Positions 49,049-57,681 of a DNA stretch of 64,000 bases are shown here, in pieces. A program made the position numbers and the translations under genes. The stretch is from Subtercola boreus (lineage in GTDB: Bacteria > Actinomycetota > Actinomycetes > Actinomycetales > Microbacteriaceae). The notes below the pieces were generated by a model. It searched no databases. It saw only the letters and a program-made list of their open reading frames with translations, and was not told the origin of the DNA. The stretch lies in contig NZ_VFOO01000001.1 of assembly GCF_006716115.1 (NCBI RefSeq), positions 3,985,183-4,049,182 on the forward strand, read 5' to 3'. How positions within the stretch are numbered: the first letter of the stretch is position 1; every line of letters begins with the position of its first letter.

Positions 49049-50546
49049 CACGGCACCGCCCCTCAACCGGTCGGCAGACGCACCGAACGCATCCACCGAA
49101 CCCTCCGAGTCGGCCGTCGACCCGGGGCATCCGAATCGCCGTTGGGTCATGCTGGCCGTCGTCGCTCTGGCCCAGTTGATGGTCGTGCTCGACGGGACCA
49201 TCGTGAACATCGCGCTGCCGGCCGCCCAGATCGACCTGGGGATGAGCGACAGCGACCGCAGCTGGGTCGTCACGCTGTACGCCCTCGCCTTCGGTTCGCT
49301 GCTGCTGCTCGGCGGGCGCATCGCCGACTACTGGGGCCGCAAGCGCTCCTTCATCGTCGGGATGATCGGCTTCGCGGCCGCGTCAGCGCTCGGCGGTTTC
49401 GCCGTGTCGGGCGAGATGCTCCTCGTGGCGCGGGGGCTGCAGGGGGTCTTCGCCGCCCTGCTCGCCCCTGCGGCGCTGGCGCTGCTCTCGGTGACGTTCC
49501 CGAAGGGTCGTGAGCGCACGCGAGCGTTCGCGGTGTACGGCACGGTCGCCGGATCGGGCGCTGCAGTCGGCCTGCTGCTCGGCGGGGTGCTCACCGAGTA
49601 CCTGAGCTGGCACTGGTGCCTCCTCGTGAACGTGCCCATCGCGCTCGTCGCGATCATCGCCGCTGTTCCGCTCATCAGGGAGAGCCGCGCCGACGGTGAC
49701 ACGAAGTACGACATTCCGGGAGCGGCCCTGATCACCGCGGGTCTCGCGTCGATCGTCTACGGCTTCTCCCGTGCCGAACTCGGCTGGGTGCGCGTCGACA
49801 CGATCGGATTCCTGGCGCTGGGTGTTCTCCTCGTCGCCGCATTCATCTGGTGGGAGGGACGGTCGAAGAATCCGCTGCTGCCGCTGCGGGTCATCCTGAA
49901 TCGGGTGCGCGGCGGGGCGTACCTCACCAGCATGCTCGTCGGGGCGGCCCTCCTCGGGGCGCTGCTCTACCTGACGATCTACTTCCAGCTCGTGCTCGGC
50001 ATGACGGCGCTGCAGTCGGGGCTGGCGTCGTTGCCGATGGCCGGGTCGATCATCCTGGGCGCACCGATCGTGACGAAGCTGCTGCCGCAGGTCGGGCCGC
50101 GTCTGCTGATGACCGTCGGCCCCCTGTTCGCCGCGGCCGGCCTGTTCTGGCTGTCGGGAATCACCGTCGACGGAAACTACGCGGCGCAGGTGCTCCCCGG
50201 CCAGATCCTGCTCGGTCTCGGGCTCGCCCTGGTCTTCGTACCCATGCAGAACGTGGCCCTGTCGGGCATCGAGCCACGTGATGCCGGAGTTGCCGGAGCC
50301 GCGCTCACCGCCACCCAGCAGATCGGCGGATCCATCGGAACGGCCGTCTTCACGGCGCTCTACGCCGCAGTGGTCGCCTCAGCAGCTCCGGGTTCCAGCC
50401 CGTTCGCCGGGTTCGTCGACGGCTACTCGACCGTGTTCCTGGCGGCGGGGGTCGGGGTACTCATCGCCGCTCCGATCAGCTGGTTCATGGTGAAGGTGCC
50501 GCGGAGCGGGTTCGCCGCCGACCCGGAGGCTCTGCACGTCGGCTGA
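49041..50546 (+). CDS. DHA2-family MFS efflux transporter (EmrB/QacA type)
   Basis: 501 residues with about 14 membrane segments. Motifs: LMVVLDGTIVNIALPAAQIDL (motif D1 of DHA2), GGRIADYWGRKRSF (motif A), ARGLQGVFAALLAPAALALL and GSGAAVGLLLGGVL (motif C of antiporters). A polar 30-residue N-terminus precedes the first helix. It should export lipophilic drugs in exchange for protons and is controlled by the divergent TetR gene. A second, related transporter is at 56140. Confidence 0.92.
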   Translation: MSDTAPPLNRSADAPNASTEPSESAVDPGHPNRRWVMLAVVALAQLMVVLDGTIVNIALPAAQIDLGMSDSDRSWVVTLYALAFGSLLLLGGRIADYWGRKRSFIVGMIGFAAASALGGFAVSGEMLLVARGLQGVFAALLAPAALALLSVTFPKGRERTRAFAVYGTVAGSGAAVGLLLGGVLTEYLSWHWCLLVNVPIALVAIIAAVPLIRESRADGDTKYDIPGAALITAGLASIVYGFSRAELGWVRVDTIGFLALGVLLVAAFIWWEGRSKNPLLPLRVILNRVRGGAYLTSMLVGAALLGALLYLTIYFQLVLGMTALQSGLASLPMAGSIILGAPIVTKLLPQVGPRLLMTVGPLFAAAGLFWLSGITVDGNYAAQVLPGQILLGLGLALVFVPMQNVALSGIEPRDAGVAGAALTATQQIGGSIGTAVFTALYAAVVASAAPGSSPFAGFVDGYSTVFLAAGVGVLIAAPISWFMVKVPRSGFAADPEALHVG

Positions 50547-50563
50547 CAGGCGTACCGCGGCGA

Positions 50564-50624
50564 CCGGATGCCCGTGAACGGTCGGGGCCGGATGCCCGTG
50601 AACGGCCGGGTCTGGATGCCCGTC
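50564..50624. repeat. 24-bp tandem repeat, about 2.5 copies
   Basis: Units CCGGATGCCCGTGAACGG + 6 bases start at 50564 and 50588; a partial third copy (CTGGATGCCCGTC) runs from 50612 to 50624 and covers the stop codon of the minus-strand gene. Non-coding on the plus strand. Confidence 0.75.
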
Positions 50625-51390
50625 AGAACAGGGGCCACGGCACCGCAGGCATCTGCCCGCGGGGGCCGGGGAACTTCCCGGTCTGGAGCAGCCGGTCGCA
50701 GCGTTTGCGGAGTGCCCGCCGTTCCCGGTCGGTGATCAGCTCCACAAGCGCCTCGCCGAGCGTCCAGTCGAGGTCGTCGCGCACGCGCTGGACTCCTTCG
50801 AGTTCTGCGGGCAGCAGCTCGTCGCCGATGAACCCCCAGAGCACGGTACGCAGCTTGTGCTCCTCATGGAACGTGAGGCCGTGGTCGACTCCGTACCGGT
50901 GCCCGCCCGGCATCGGCAGGATGTGGTTGCCCTTCCGGTCGGCGTTGTTCGTGACCACGTCGAACACCGCCATCCGGCGCAGTTCGGCTGAGTCCTCGTG
51001 GATGAGGGACACCGGATGATCGTGCTCGTCACGCCCGTCGAACACGTGACGCCAGCCCGTCTCCGGCATGGTGCCCCAGGAGACGAGGTCGACGGCATCC
51101 TGCGCCTCGTCGACGTCCTGCCAGAGCTGCAGCATTCCGGGGCCGAGCGGACCATCGCCGAGCCAGGTGCGCGGGACCACATTCCAGCCGAACGACTCGG
51201 AGACGAGGTGCGCGGCGACCTCCCGGTGCGCGAGGTTGCCGTCGGGGAAGTCCCAGAGCGGCTTCTCGCCCGAGATGGGCTTGTAGACGACGGTGAGGTC
51301 GCCCAGCTGGGCGAGGAACGTCGCGTTCGAGGCCGTCGTGATCCGACCGGTGAGCTCCAGCTCGCCATCCGACGGAAGGGCCCCGCTCAC
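50623..51390 (-). CDS. SCO1664-family protein (PI kinase-like fold)
   Basis: 255 residues. It begins LTGRITTASNATFLAQLGDL-TVVYKPISGEKPLWDFPDG, with the KP-x-x-G-E-x-P-L-W-D-F motif. It continues with EVAAHLVSESFGWNVVPRTW, FDVVTNNADRKGNHIL and YGVDHGLTFHEEHKLRTVLW, the catalytic Asn/Asp pairs of phosphatidylinositol-kinase-like proteins. The function in actinobacteria is undefined. It is followed 3' by DUF3090 and MSMEG_4193-type genes upstream on the same strand, a conserved trio often next to mshC. Confidence 0.88.
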   Translation of the reverse strand: MSGALPSDGELELTGRITTASNATFLAQLGDLTVVYKPISGEKPLWDFPDGNLAHREVAAHLVSESFGWNVVPRTWLGDGPLGPGMLQLWQDVDEAQDAVDLVSWGTMPETGWRHVFDGRDEHDHPVSLIHEDSAELRRMAVFDVVTNNADRKGNHILPMPGGHRYGVDHGLTFHEEHKLRTVLWGFIGDELLPAELEGVQRVRDDLDWTLGEALVELITDRERRALRKRCDRLLQTGKFPGPRGQMPAVPWPLF

Positions 51391-51392
51391 GG

Positions 51393-51965
51393 TCAGAAGC
51401 TGCCGGGCAGCACGCAGGTGTGACCCTCGGGGTCGATCGGTGTGCCGCAGAGCGGGCAGAGCGGGCGGCCGGCGCCGACGATCTCGAGGGTGCGTTTCGC
51501 GAAGGCCCGGGCTGTGCCCACGGGGATGCGGACGACCATCATCTCCTCGGGTTCGAAGACGCCCGGTTCTGTCGGGTCGCCGAGGCCGAGGGAGTCGTCA
51601 TCGTCATCGCCGTCGATCATCGGGAACGCCTCGATGACGACCTGCAGCGTCGTCGGGTCCCAGCCGAGGCTCATCGTGCCGGTGCGGAACTGCGTATCGA
51701 CCGGCTGCTCGAGCGGATCGTTGTCGACGAGTTCGACGGGGGTGGCGTCGGGGATGCTGAGCGGATTGCCGTCGGCCGACATCAGTTCGTCGAGGATCTC
51801 CTCGATCTTCTCCGCGAGCACCGCGGACTGCTCCTTCTCGAGCGAGACGGTCACGATGCGGGATCCGGTGCGCGCCTGCAGGTAGAAGGATCGGGCACCG
51901 GGTTGGCCGACGGTGCCGACGACGACCCTGTCGGGCCAGTCGAAGCCATGGACGATGGTGGGCAT
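51393..51965 (-). CDS. DUF3090-family protein
   Basis: 190 residues with the hallmark start VHGFDWPDRVVVGTVGQPGARSFYLQAR and ending GRPLCPLCGTPIDPEGHTC, a four-residue set (two C-x-x-C-like cysteines and a His/Cys) suited to zinc binding. The centre is acidic. It lies 2 nt upstream of the SCO1664-type gene in the same operon. Function unknown; the co-occurrence with the neighbours is conserved in many actinobacteria. Confidence 0.9.
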   Translation of the reverse strand: MPTIVHGFDWPDRVVVGTVGQPGARSFYLQARTGSRIVTVSLEKEQSAVLAEKIEEILDELMSADGNPLSIPDATPVELVDNDPLEQPVDTQFRTGTMSLGWDPTTLQVVIEAFPMIDGDDDDDSLGLGDPTEPGVFEPEEMMVVRIPVGTARAFAKRTLEIVGAGRPLCPLCGTPIDPEGHTCVLPGSF

Positions 51966-52024
51966 GCAGCCATTCTAAGCGCGGCCGGGCGGCGCTTCCG
52001 CCCTGCCCGGGTCGCAGTGCGGGC

Positions 52025-52711
52025 CTACTCGGTGCCCGCTCCGCCGCCGACCGCCGCCTCGGTGGGGGGAGCGCTCGCGGCGAGCCAGGAGAGGTCGCCC
52101 GAGTCGGTGTTCGTCGAGACGACGTCGGGCCGGTTCGCCCCGTAGCGCACGATCGAAATGGATGCTGGACCCACGTTGATCCGTTGGAACAGGTCGAGGT
52201 GCATTCCGAGAGCATCCGCCAGCACCGACTTGATGATGTCGCCGTGGCTCACCGCGACCCACACTGCTTTCGGGCCGTGCTCGGCCTCGAATTCCGCGTC
52301 GAGCCGGCGGATCGCCGACACCGAGCGCGCCTGCATCTGTGCCAGCGACTCGCCGCCCGGGAATACCGCAGCCGAGGGCTGCGACTGAACGACCGACCAG
52401 AGCGGCTCCTTCGCCAGGTCGCTGAGTTTCCGGCCCTGCCAGTCGCCATAGTCGCACTCGGAGAGGGCCTTCTCGATCTGCGTGGGCGGCTCGCCCTGCT
52501 GAGCCGAGAGGAGGGCGCGGGCGGTCTGCCGGCAGCGTTCGAGCGGACTCGACACGACGGCGACCACGGGAACCGCGGCGATCCGGGCAGCTGCCCGGGC
52601 TGCCTGTTCGATCCCGACCCGGTCGAGTCTGACTCCGGCGGTGCGGCCCGCCAGCACTCCGGTGGCGTTCGCGGTGGTGCGGCCGTGCCGCACGAGGAGG
52701 ACTGTGGCCAT
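52025..52711 (-). CDS. MSMEG_4193-type histidine phosphatase
   Basis: 228 residues. Catalytic VLLVRHGRTTANATGVLAGR (the R-H-G core), SSPLERCRQTARALL, LSECDYGDWQGRKL and AVSHGDIIKSVLADALG complete the two-His/two-Arg pocket. It probably removes phosphate from a small phospho-ester. First gene of the trio with DUF3090 and SCO1664 proteins. ATG 52711. Confidence 0.9.
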   Translation of the reverse strand: MATVLLVRHGRTTANATGVLAGRTAGVRLDRVGIEQAARAAARIAAVPVVAVVSSPLERCRQTARALLSAQQGEPPTQIEKALSECDYGDWQGRKLSDLAKEPLWSVVQSQPSAAVFPGGESLAQMQARSVSAIRRLDAEFEAEHGPKAVWVAVSHGDIIKSVLADALGMHLDLFQRINVGPASISIVRYGANRPDVVSTNTDSGDLSWLAASAPPTEAAVGGGAGTE

Positions 52712-52789
52712 GCCTACAGCCTAGACACCACCGGGCGGGGTGCGGTGCTGTTCGTGGCGGCGACCCAGCCGGCTCGGTGAGTGTCGGCT

Positions 52790-53314
52790 TCAGTCGCCCG
52801 GGGTGTCGTCGCCACGCAGCGACGCCACCGTGGCCGTCATCGCCTCCGTGGCATGCGTCAGCACGTCGATCTTGTGCTCGGGGGTGGAACTGTGTTCGAG
52901 GGTGAGGGCGGCCCGGGCCGTCTCGAGGTAACGATCGGTCACCCACGATGAGGCCTCGATGCCCGCGGCGGTCAGCTCGAGGTGGAGGCTCCGCCGGTCA
53001 TCCGGATTCGGGATGCGGTGCACGAGGCCGAGCTTCTCGATGCGGTCGATCATCGCCGTGGTCGCACCGGTGGTGAAGTTGAGGCTCGCTGCGAGTTGCT
53101 TCGGCGTCACAGTCTGCGCGTCGGCGATGAACATGAGCGCGTAGTAGTCGGTCTGGGCCAGACCGAGGTGCCGGGCGAAACTCGATTTCAGATGGCGGTG
53201 CTCTGTGTCGAGCTGGTGCAGAGCCGTGAGAAACTGCCGCACCGCAGTCTCGCGCACGGCGAGTTTGCGGGGGCTTGTTTCAGAAATTTTTTCATCTCCT
53301 CTGAGAAGAGCCAT
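52790..53314 (-). CDS. MarR-family regulator
   Basis: 174 residues, ATG 53314 with GAGGT 6 nt upstream. Winged helix: LAQTDYYALMFIADAQTVTP, LAASLNFTTGATTAMIDRIEKLGL, VHRIPNPDDRRSLHLELTAAG. It is divergent from the SipW/TasA-like cluster, with about 200 bases of lower-GC DNA between. It may control that cluster. An extra N-terminal 20 residues precede the core. Confidence 0.88.
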   Translation of the reverse strand: MALLRGDEKISETSPRKLAVRETAVRQFLTALHQLDTEHRHLKSSFARHLGLAQTDYYALMFIADAQTVTPKQLAASLNFTTGATTAMIDRIEKLGLVHRIPNPDDRRSLHLELTAAGIEASSWVTDRYLETARAALTLEHSSTPEHKIDVLTHATEAMTATVASLRGDDTPGD

Positions 53315-53523
53315 GATTTTACCTCAGTCCTGGGCCTTCCGCTAGGAACAGAAGGGAAGCTTCGATTTTAGGCCGCAGCCCGGCTGGCTCGCGTCCCCCC
53401 AAAAGAGGGTATTGAATCTATAGCCAAGTTACTTCACAATAAAGGTGCTTGCCAATCAAGTAGATCCCATCGGGTGTTCTATGGGGCAACACTCCAATCA
53501 TTTCTCACCTAGGGGTCATCCAC
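53315..53523. promoter_or_regulatory. Low-GC regulatory gap between marR and the tasA-like gene
   Basis: AT-richer than its surroundings. TTGAAT (53412-53417) and CACAAT (53435-53440), 17 bp apart, can serve as a promoter toward the tasA-like gene. CTTG-CCAAT-CAAG (53448-53460) is a small palindrome of the type MarR proteins bind. No small gene seen. The assignments are tentative. Confidence 0.4.
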
Positions 53524-54177
53524 ATGTCTTCACACGCTTCGGTTTCCAAGGCCAAACGCCTCCGCTTCGCACCCATCGCCGTGATCGCGGGTGTCGCCGG
53601 CGCAGTTCTGCTCTCGCTGAGCCTCACCGGCACCATGTCGGGCTTCGTCGCCAGCATCACCAACTCCGCGAACACGGCCGCCACCGGCGCGCTTGTCATG
53701 CAGGAGCAGAACTCCGGTGTCACCGTGACCTGCCTCAGCACCGACGGCGGCTCGGTCTCGACCAACGCGGCCACCTGCGCCACGATCAACAAGTTCGGCG
53801 GCAGCACCACCATGACGCCGGGCAACACCGTCACCACCCCGATCACCATCAAGAACATCGGCACCGTCGCGGCGACCACCTTCACGCTCACCCCGGGAGC
53901 CACCTGCACCCAGAGCAACTCGGGCACGCTGAACGGCACCGCCACCGACCTCTGCTCGAAGCTCAACGTCGTCATCACCTCCGGCGCGACCACCGTGTTC
54001 AGCGGCACCGCTGCAACCCTCGCCGGAGCAACCGCCGCTTCCTTCACCATGCCTGCCGCCCCGGCCGCCGGTGCCAGCATTCCCTTCTCCTTCGCTGTCA
54101 CCCTCGCTTCGACCGCGGGCAACACGTACCAGGGCCTGCAGGCCTCGGTTCCGATGACCTGGAGCTTCAGCAGCTAG
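53524..54177 (+). CDS. TasA/camelysin-like secreted protein with SipW-type signal
   Basis: 217 residues. A basic N-terminus and long hydrophobic segment (FAPIAVIAGVAGAVLLSLSL) end in TGTMSGFVASITNSANTAAT, the extended region of SipW-dependent signal peptides. The mature part is Thr/Ala/Ser-rich and beta-type, with four cysteines. It has no anchor. TasA-type proteins build extracellular fibres. It is followed by a SipW-type signal peptidase and a LamG protein whose signal region shares V-A-x-I-T-N-S-x-x-T-A-A-T. The family is inferred from signal type and context. Confidence 0.72.
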   Translation: MSSHASVSKAKRLRFAPIAVIAGVAGAVLLSLSLTGTMSGFVASITNSANTAATGALVMQEQNSGVTVTCLSTDGGSVSTNAATCATINKFGGSTTMTPGNTVTTPITIKNIGTVAATTFTLTPGATCTQSNSGTLNGTATDLCSKLNVVITSGATTVFSGTAATLAGATAASFTMPAAPAAGASIPFSFAVTLASTAGNTYQGLQASVPMTWSFSS

Positions 54178-54191
54178 TCACCGTCCGAACC

Positions 54192-54233
54192 GTGTCGCGG
54201 GCAGCCCGAAAGCATCAGGGCCGTCCGCGACAC
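54192..54233 (+). other. Hairpin between tasA-like and sipW-like genes
   Basis: GTGTCGCGG (54192-54200) pairs with CCGCGACAC (54225-54233); inside, GCCC (54204-54207) pairs with GGGC (54218-54221). There is no T-tract. It could lower read-through so that the substrate is made in excess of the peptidase, or protect the upstream mRNA. Confidence 0.55.
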
Positions 54234-54301
54234 GCATGTCACCACCGCGCTCCACCATGTGAACCGAACCGATCGCAACAGTCTGAAGAAGGGAGAGTCG
54301 C

Positions 54302-55189
54302 ATGACACTCACCTCCGTCAGGCCGAGAGGCGCCCACTCCGGCCCCCGTCGCTGGACCGGGCGTCGCGCACCCCTTTCTCTGCCGGTGCGCATCGGCCTC
54401 GCAGCAGTCGCGACACTGCTGTCGAGCATCCTGATCGCTGCTCTGCTCTTCTTTCTGGCCGGCGGGCGCTGGTTCATCGTGCAGACGCCGTCGATGGGCG
54501 AGACCGCGCCAGTCGGCACACTGATGCTCACGACGCCGTCGCTCCACACTGCCGTCGGGGACATCATCACCTTCCACCCGCCGACCGCGCCGAACGAGAC
54601 CTTCACCCACCGGGTCATCGCGATCACCGACCAGGGCATCTCGACGCAGGGTGACATCAACGGTGCGATCGATCCATGGATGCTCGCACCAACCGACATC
54701 ATCGGTGAAGCCGCGGTGATCCTCCCTGCGGCCGGGTGGTTCGTGAAGGCGTTGCCCCTCGTGGCGATCGGTGCCGCACTGGTCTGGCTCGTCTCGTCGA
54801 TGTTCCGGACGGCGGCCCGGCGATCGGCTGTGAGGATCGCCGGCTTCTCGTTCGTCGTCGCGGCGGCGGCCTACATCCTCCGCCCGCTGATCGGCGTCGT
54901 CGTGCTCAGCACCAACGCGGACGAGACGGGGGCGCATGCCACCGTCGTCTCGACGGGCATCCTGCCGATCCGGGTGCAGGCCGTCGGGGGCACCAGCGCC
55001 GACCTCGTCACCGGGCAGGTCGGCAGCCTGGACATTCCGAGCCTCGTCGACTCGAGCCAGTACCACCTGTCTTCGGCGCTCAACATGTCACTGGTCGGCT
55101 GGATCGTACTCGGAGCGATCTGCGCGCTTCCCCTGCTCTGGAGCATCATCGTCGGGCTTCCGGCCGAGAACGAGGAGTTCCCCGCGTGA
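54302..55189 (+). CDS. SipW-type (S26B) signal peptidase I
   Basis: 295 residues, ATG 54302 after GGGAG. Membrane helix, then catalytic Ser in QTPSMGET (Ser 64), His in FTHRVIAITD (His 103) and Asp in STQGDIN (Asp 118). The Ser/His pair in place of Ser/Lys marks the ER/archaeal-like branch, which includes SipW. A long C-terminal part adds two or three further membrane helices and an external domain, more than in B. subtilis SipW. It probably processes the proteins encoded on both sides. Overlaps the LamG gene by GTGA. Confidence 0.85.
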   Translation: MTLTSVRPRGAHSGPRRWTGRRAPLSLPVRIGLAAVATLLSSILIAALLFFLAGGRWFIVQTPSMGETAPVGTLMLTTPSLHTAVGDIITFHPPTAPNETFTHRVIAITDQGISTQGDINGAIDPWMLAPTDIIGEAAVILPAAGWFVKALPLVAIGAALVWLVSSMFRTAARRSAVRIAGFSFVVAAAAYILRPLIGVVVLSTNADETGAHATVVSTGILPIRVQAVGGTSADLVTGQVGSLDIPSLVDSSQYHLSSALNMSLVGWIVLGAICALPLLWSIIVGLPAENEEFPA

Positions 55190-56094
55190 CGCGCCACTCG
55201 GGCATCCCCGGGGCGCACGCGGCACCATCGTCGCGGTCGTTCGGGCGCCGGGGCTGGCGCGGAATCGTCGGGGGCGGCCTGCTCGCCGCCCTCCTCGCCA
55301 CGACCTGCGTGCTGACGGCGCTGACGCCCGGCACGAACTCGGCCTACGTCGCACGGATCACCAACTCGGTCGACACTGCGGCGACAGCACCGTACTTCAC
55401 CTGCGCGGCGGCCTACGCGGCCGACAAGTCGAACGCACTGTTCCAGTACCCGTTGACTGAGGCGACGGGTGCGACGACGGCGCTCGACGTGTCGGGCCGG
55501 ACGGCGAACGGAAACTACCAGGGGTCGATGACGAGAAGCACCACCACCCCCATCTCCTGCTCGCGCGACACGAACAGCGCCTATGTGCTGAACGGCACCA
55601 CAAGCTACCTCTCGACGCCCACCCAGGTCACGACGCCGGCGACGTTCACCCTTGAGACGTGGTTCAAGACCACCGTCGGAGGAGGCAAACTCGTCGGCTT
55701 CGAGGCCAACCAGACCGGCACATCCAGCGTCTACGACCGGCACGTCTACCTGAACCCCACGGGCCAGCTCATCTTCGGCACCTACAACAACGGACTCCAG
55801 ACCATCACGAGCCCGCTCGACTACGACGACAACCTGTGGCACCACGTCATCGCCACATTCTCGGCGTCGACCGGCATGAACCTGTGGGTCGACGGTAAGA
55901 ACGTCGCGGCCAACGCGACCTATACGACGGCAGAGGCGCACGCTGGCTGGTGGCGTTTCGGCGGCGGCAACCTCAGCGGTTGGCCCACCCCGGGCGCGAC
56001 CGGTTTCTTCACGGGGTCGATGCGGTACGCGGCGGTCTACACAGTGGTGCTGAGCCCGGCGACGATTTCGAACCACTACGCCGCAGGGCGGTAG
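55186..56094 (+). CDS. LamG-domain secreted protein with SipW-type signal
   Basis: 302 residues from GTG 55186. Long basic N-terminus, hydrophobic segment (GGGLLAALLATTCVLTAL), then NSAYVARITNSVDTAAT, matching the signal region of the tasA-like protein. The mature part is a concanavalin/LamG domain: ALDVSGRTANGNYQG, AYVLNGTTSYLSTP, FTLETWFKTT, DDNLWHHVIATFS, LWVDGKNVA and GSMRYAAVYTVVLSP. Such domains bind glycans or act as fibre tips. Co-translation with SipW makes it a likely client. Confidence 0.82.
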   Translation: MTRHSGIPGAHAAPSSRSFGRRGWRGIVGGGLLAALLATTCVLTALTPGTNSAYVARITNSVDTAATAPYFTCAAAYAADKSNALFQYPLTEATGATTALDVSGRTANGNYQGSMTRSTTTPISCSRDTNSAYVLNGTTSYLSTPTQVTTPATFTLETWFKTTVGGGKLVGFEANQTGTSSVYDRHVYLNPTGQLIFGTYNNGLQTITSPLDYDDNLWHHVIATFSASTGMNLWVDGKNVAANATYTTAEAHAGWWRFGGGNLSGWPTPGATGFFTGSMRYAAVYTVVLSPATISNHYAAGR

Positions 56095-56139
56095 GGGGCG
56101 CGTTCCGCTCGCAGTGTGGATGCGCCGACAACGACAGTC

Positions 56140-57522
56140 TCAGACAGTTCCCGGTTCCTCGTCGCGATTCGGGTTCTGAATGCCGATGAGGGAGACGATA
56201 CCTCCGGCGCCGAAGAGGAGTGCGGCGACGAACGAGACCCGGTGGAAGCCCGCGAGATCAAGCACGGCGCTGCCGGCAATGAGGCTGGCAAGGGCGACAG
56301 CGATGAGCCCCGCGACGCGCGAGACCGCGTTGTTGGTCGCCGAAGCGATCCCCGATCGTGAGGGGTCGATGGCGCCGAGGATGGCGGAGGTCAAGGGTGC
56401 AACCGTGACAGCCATGCCGAGACCGAAGACCACGATTGCTGGGAGAACCTGGCTGAGATAGTTCGCGCTTTCATCGAAGCGCAGCATCAACAGGAATCCG
56501 GCGGCCGCGAGCAGAGGCCCGACGGTCATGAACAGCCGCGGTCCGAATCGGCTCGAGAGCCTCCCGAAAAGTGTCGACAACCCGATGAGAAGCAGGCTCG
56601 TCGGGATCATCGCGAACCCTGCCTCCGTCGCGCTGTACCCGGCAACCTGCTGGAGGAAGACGGCGATGCTGAAGAATCCGAGAGAGAGCGCCCCGTAGAT
56701 GAGGAAGGTCGCAAGGTTCCCTACGGAGAAGTTCCGTGAGCGGAAGAGTTCCAACGGCAACATCGGTTGCGCGGCCCTCCGCTCGTGAAAGAGGAAGCCG
56801 CCGAGCGCGACCAGACCGATGACAAGGGGCACGAACACTATCGGAGAGCTCCAGCCGAAGTTCGCCTGTTCGATCAGCGCGAACACCGGCAGTCCCAGGG
56901 CGACGACGCCCAGTGCCGCCCCTCGCACGTCGACCTTCACGCCGGGCCGGCGGTGGTGGTCGGGCTCGAGCTTGGCGAGCAGAATGACGGTTATGGCGAT
57001 CGGGAGCACGTTGATGCCGAACACGAAACGCCACGAGAGCTGGTCCACAAGGACCCCGCCGAGAATCGGGCCAGCAATGTTGGCGACGCTTGTGAACGCG
57101 GTCCAGGTGCCGATCGCGCGACCCTGTGATGCGCCGGAGAAGCTCGCAAGGATGATGGCCAGCGATGACGGAACAAGTAGGGCGCCGGCGATGCCCTGAA
57201 GAGCCCGCGACACGATCAGGAATTCGATCGTCGGCGCGAATGCGCACAACAGCGAAGTGACGCCGAAGCCGAGCAGGCCGGCCCGGAGGATCTTCTTGTG
57301 GCCGAAGACGTCCGACAGGGAGCCGGCGAGCAGGATGACAGAGCCGAGCGTGATGAGATAGGCGTCGACCACCCATTGCTGGGACGACAGTTCCCCGCCG
57401 AGCTCACGGCTGATCGCGGGGAGTGCCACGTTGATGACGGTCGCGTCGAGAAACGAGACGAACGCCGACAGAATTGCCACAGCGAGAACGAATCGCTGCG
57501 CGGTGGTCATCTTCTCGGCCAT
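56140..57522 (-). CDS. DHA2-family MFS efflux transporter
   Basis: 460 residues from ATG 57522 (ATG 57540 possible). Motifs: FLDATVINVALPAISRELGG, GSLSDVFGHKKILRAG (motif A), RALQGIAGALLVPSSLAII and ANIAGPILGGVLVDQLSWR (motif C). About 12-14 membrane segments. It is the homologue of the transporter at 49041, again divergent from a TetR gene. It should export a toxic compound. Confidence 0.9.
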   Translation of the reverse strand: MAEKMTTAQRFVLAVAILSAFVSFLDATVINVALPAISRELGGELSSQQWVVDAYLITLGSVILLAGSLSDVFGHKKILRAGLLGFGVTSLLCAFAPTIEFLIVSRALQGIAGALLVPSSLAIILASFSGASQGRAIGTWTAFTSVANIAGPILGGVLVDQLSWRFVFGINVLPIAITVILLAKLEPDHHRRPGVKVDVRGAALGVVALGLPVFALIEQANFGWSSPIVFVPLVIGLVALGGFLFHERRAAQPMLPLELFRSRNFSVGNLATFLIYGALSLGFFSIAVFLQQVAGYSATEAGFAMIPTSLLLIGLSTLFGRLSSRFGPRLFMTVGPLLAAAGFLLMLRFDESANYLSQVLPAIVVFGLGMAVTVAPLTSAILGAIDPSRSGIASATNNAVSRVAGLIAVALASLIAGSAVLDLAGFHRVSFVAALLFGAGGIVSLIGIQNPNRDEEPGTV

Positions 57523-57593
57523 GAGGCAAGTCAAGTGCATGCGGCATGGCCTGCGCGACGCCTCACGCCTCCGCCGCCCGGAAAACCCCTTCC

Positions 57594-57612
57594 GTATTCG
57601 GAACTCGAATAC
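57594..57612. promoter_or_regulatory. Palindromic operator between MFS and TetR genes
   Basis: GTATTCG-GAACT-CGAATAC has perfect 7-bp arms. It lies 70 bp before each divergent gene and is the best candidate site for the TetR protein. ATCCC-GAC-GGGAT (57628-57640) is a second small palindrome. Confidence 0.6.
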
Positions 57613-57681
57613 CGGCATCGGAAGTTTGCATCCCGACGGGATACGATCTTTGTTCGGCGTGGTGGTGGAAAGGCGTTTCTC

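Noticed and set aside
50568..50606. PHO boxes in CCGTTCACGG repeats
   Set aside because: The GTTCA units are 24 bp apart because they belong to a tandem repeat at a gene end, not in 11-bp register or in a promoter.
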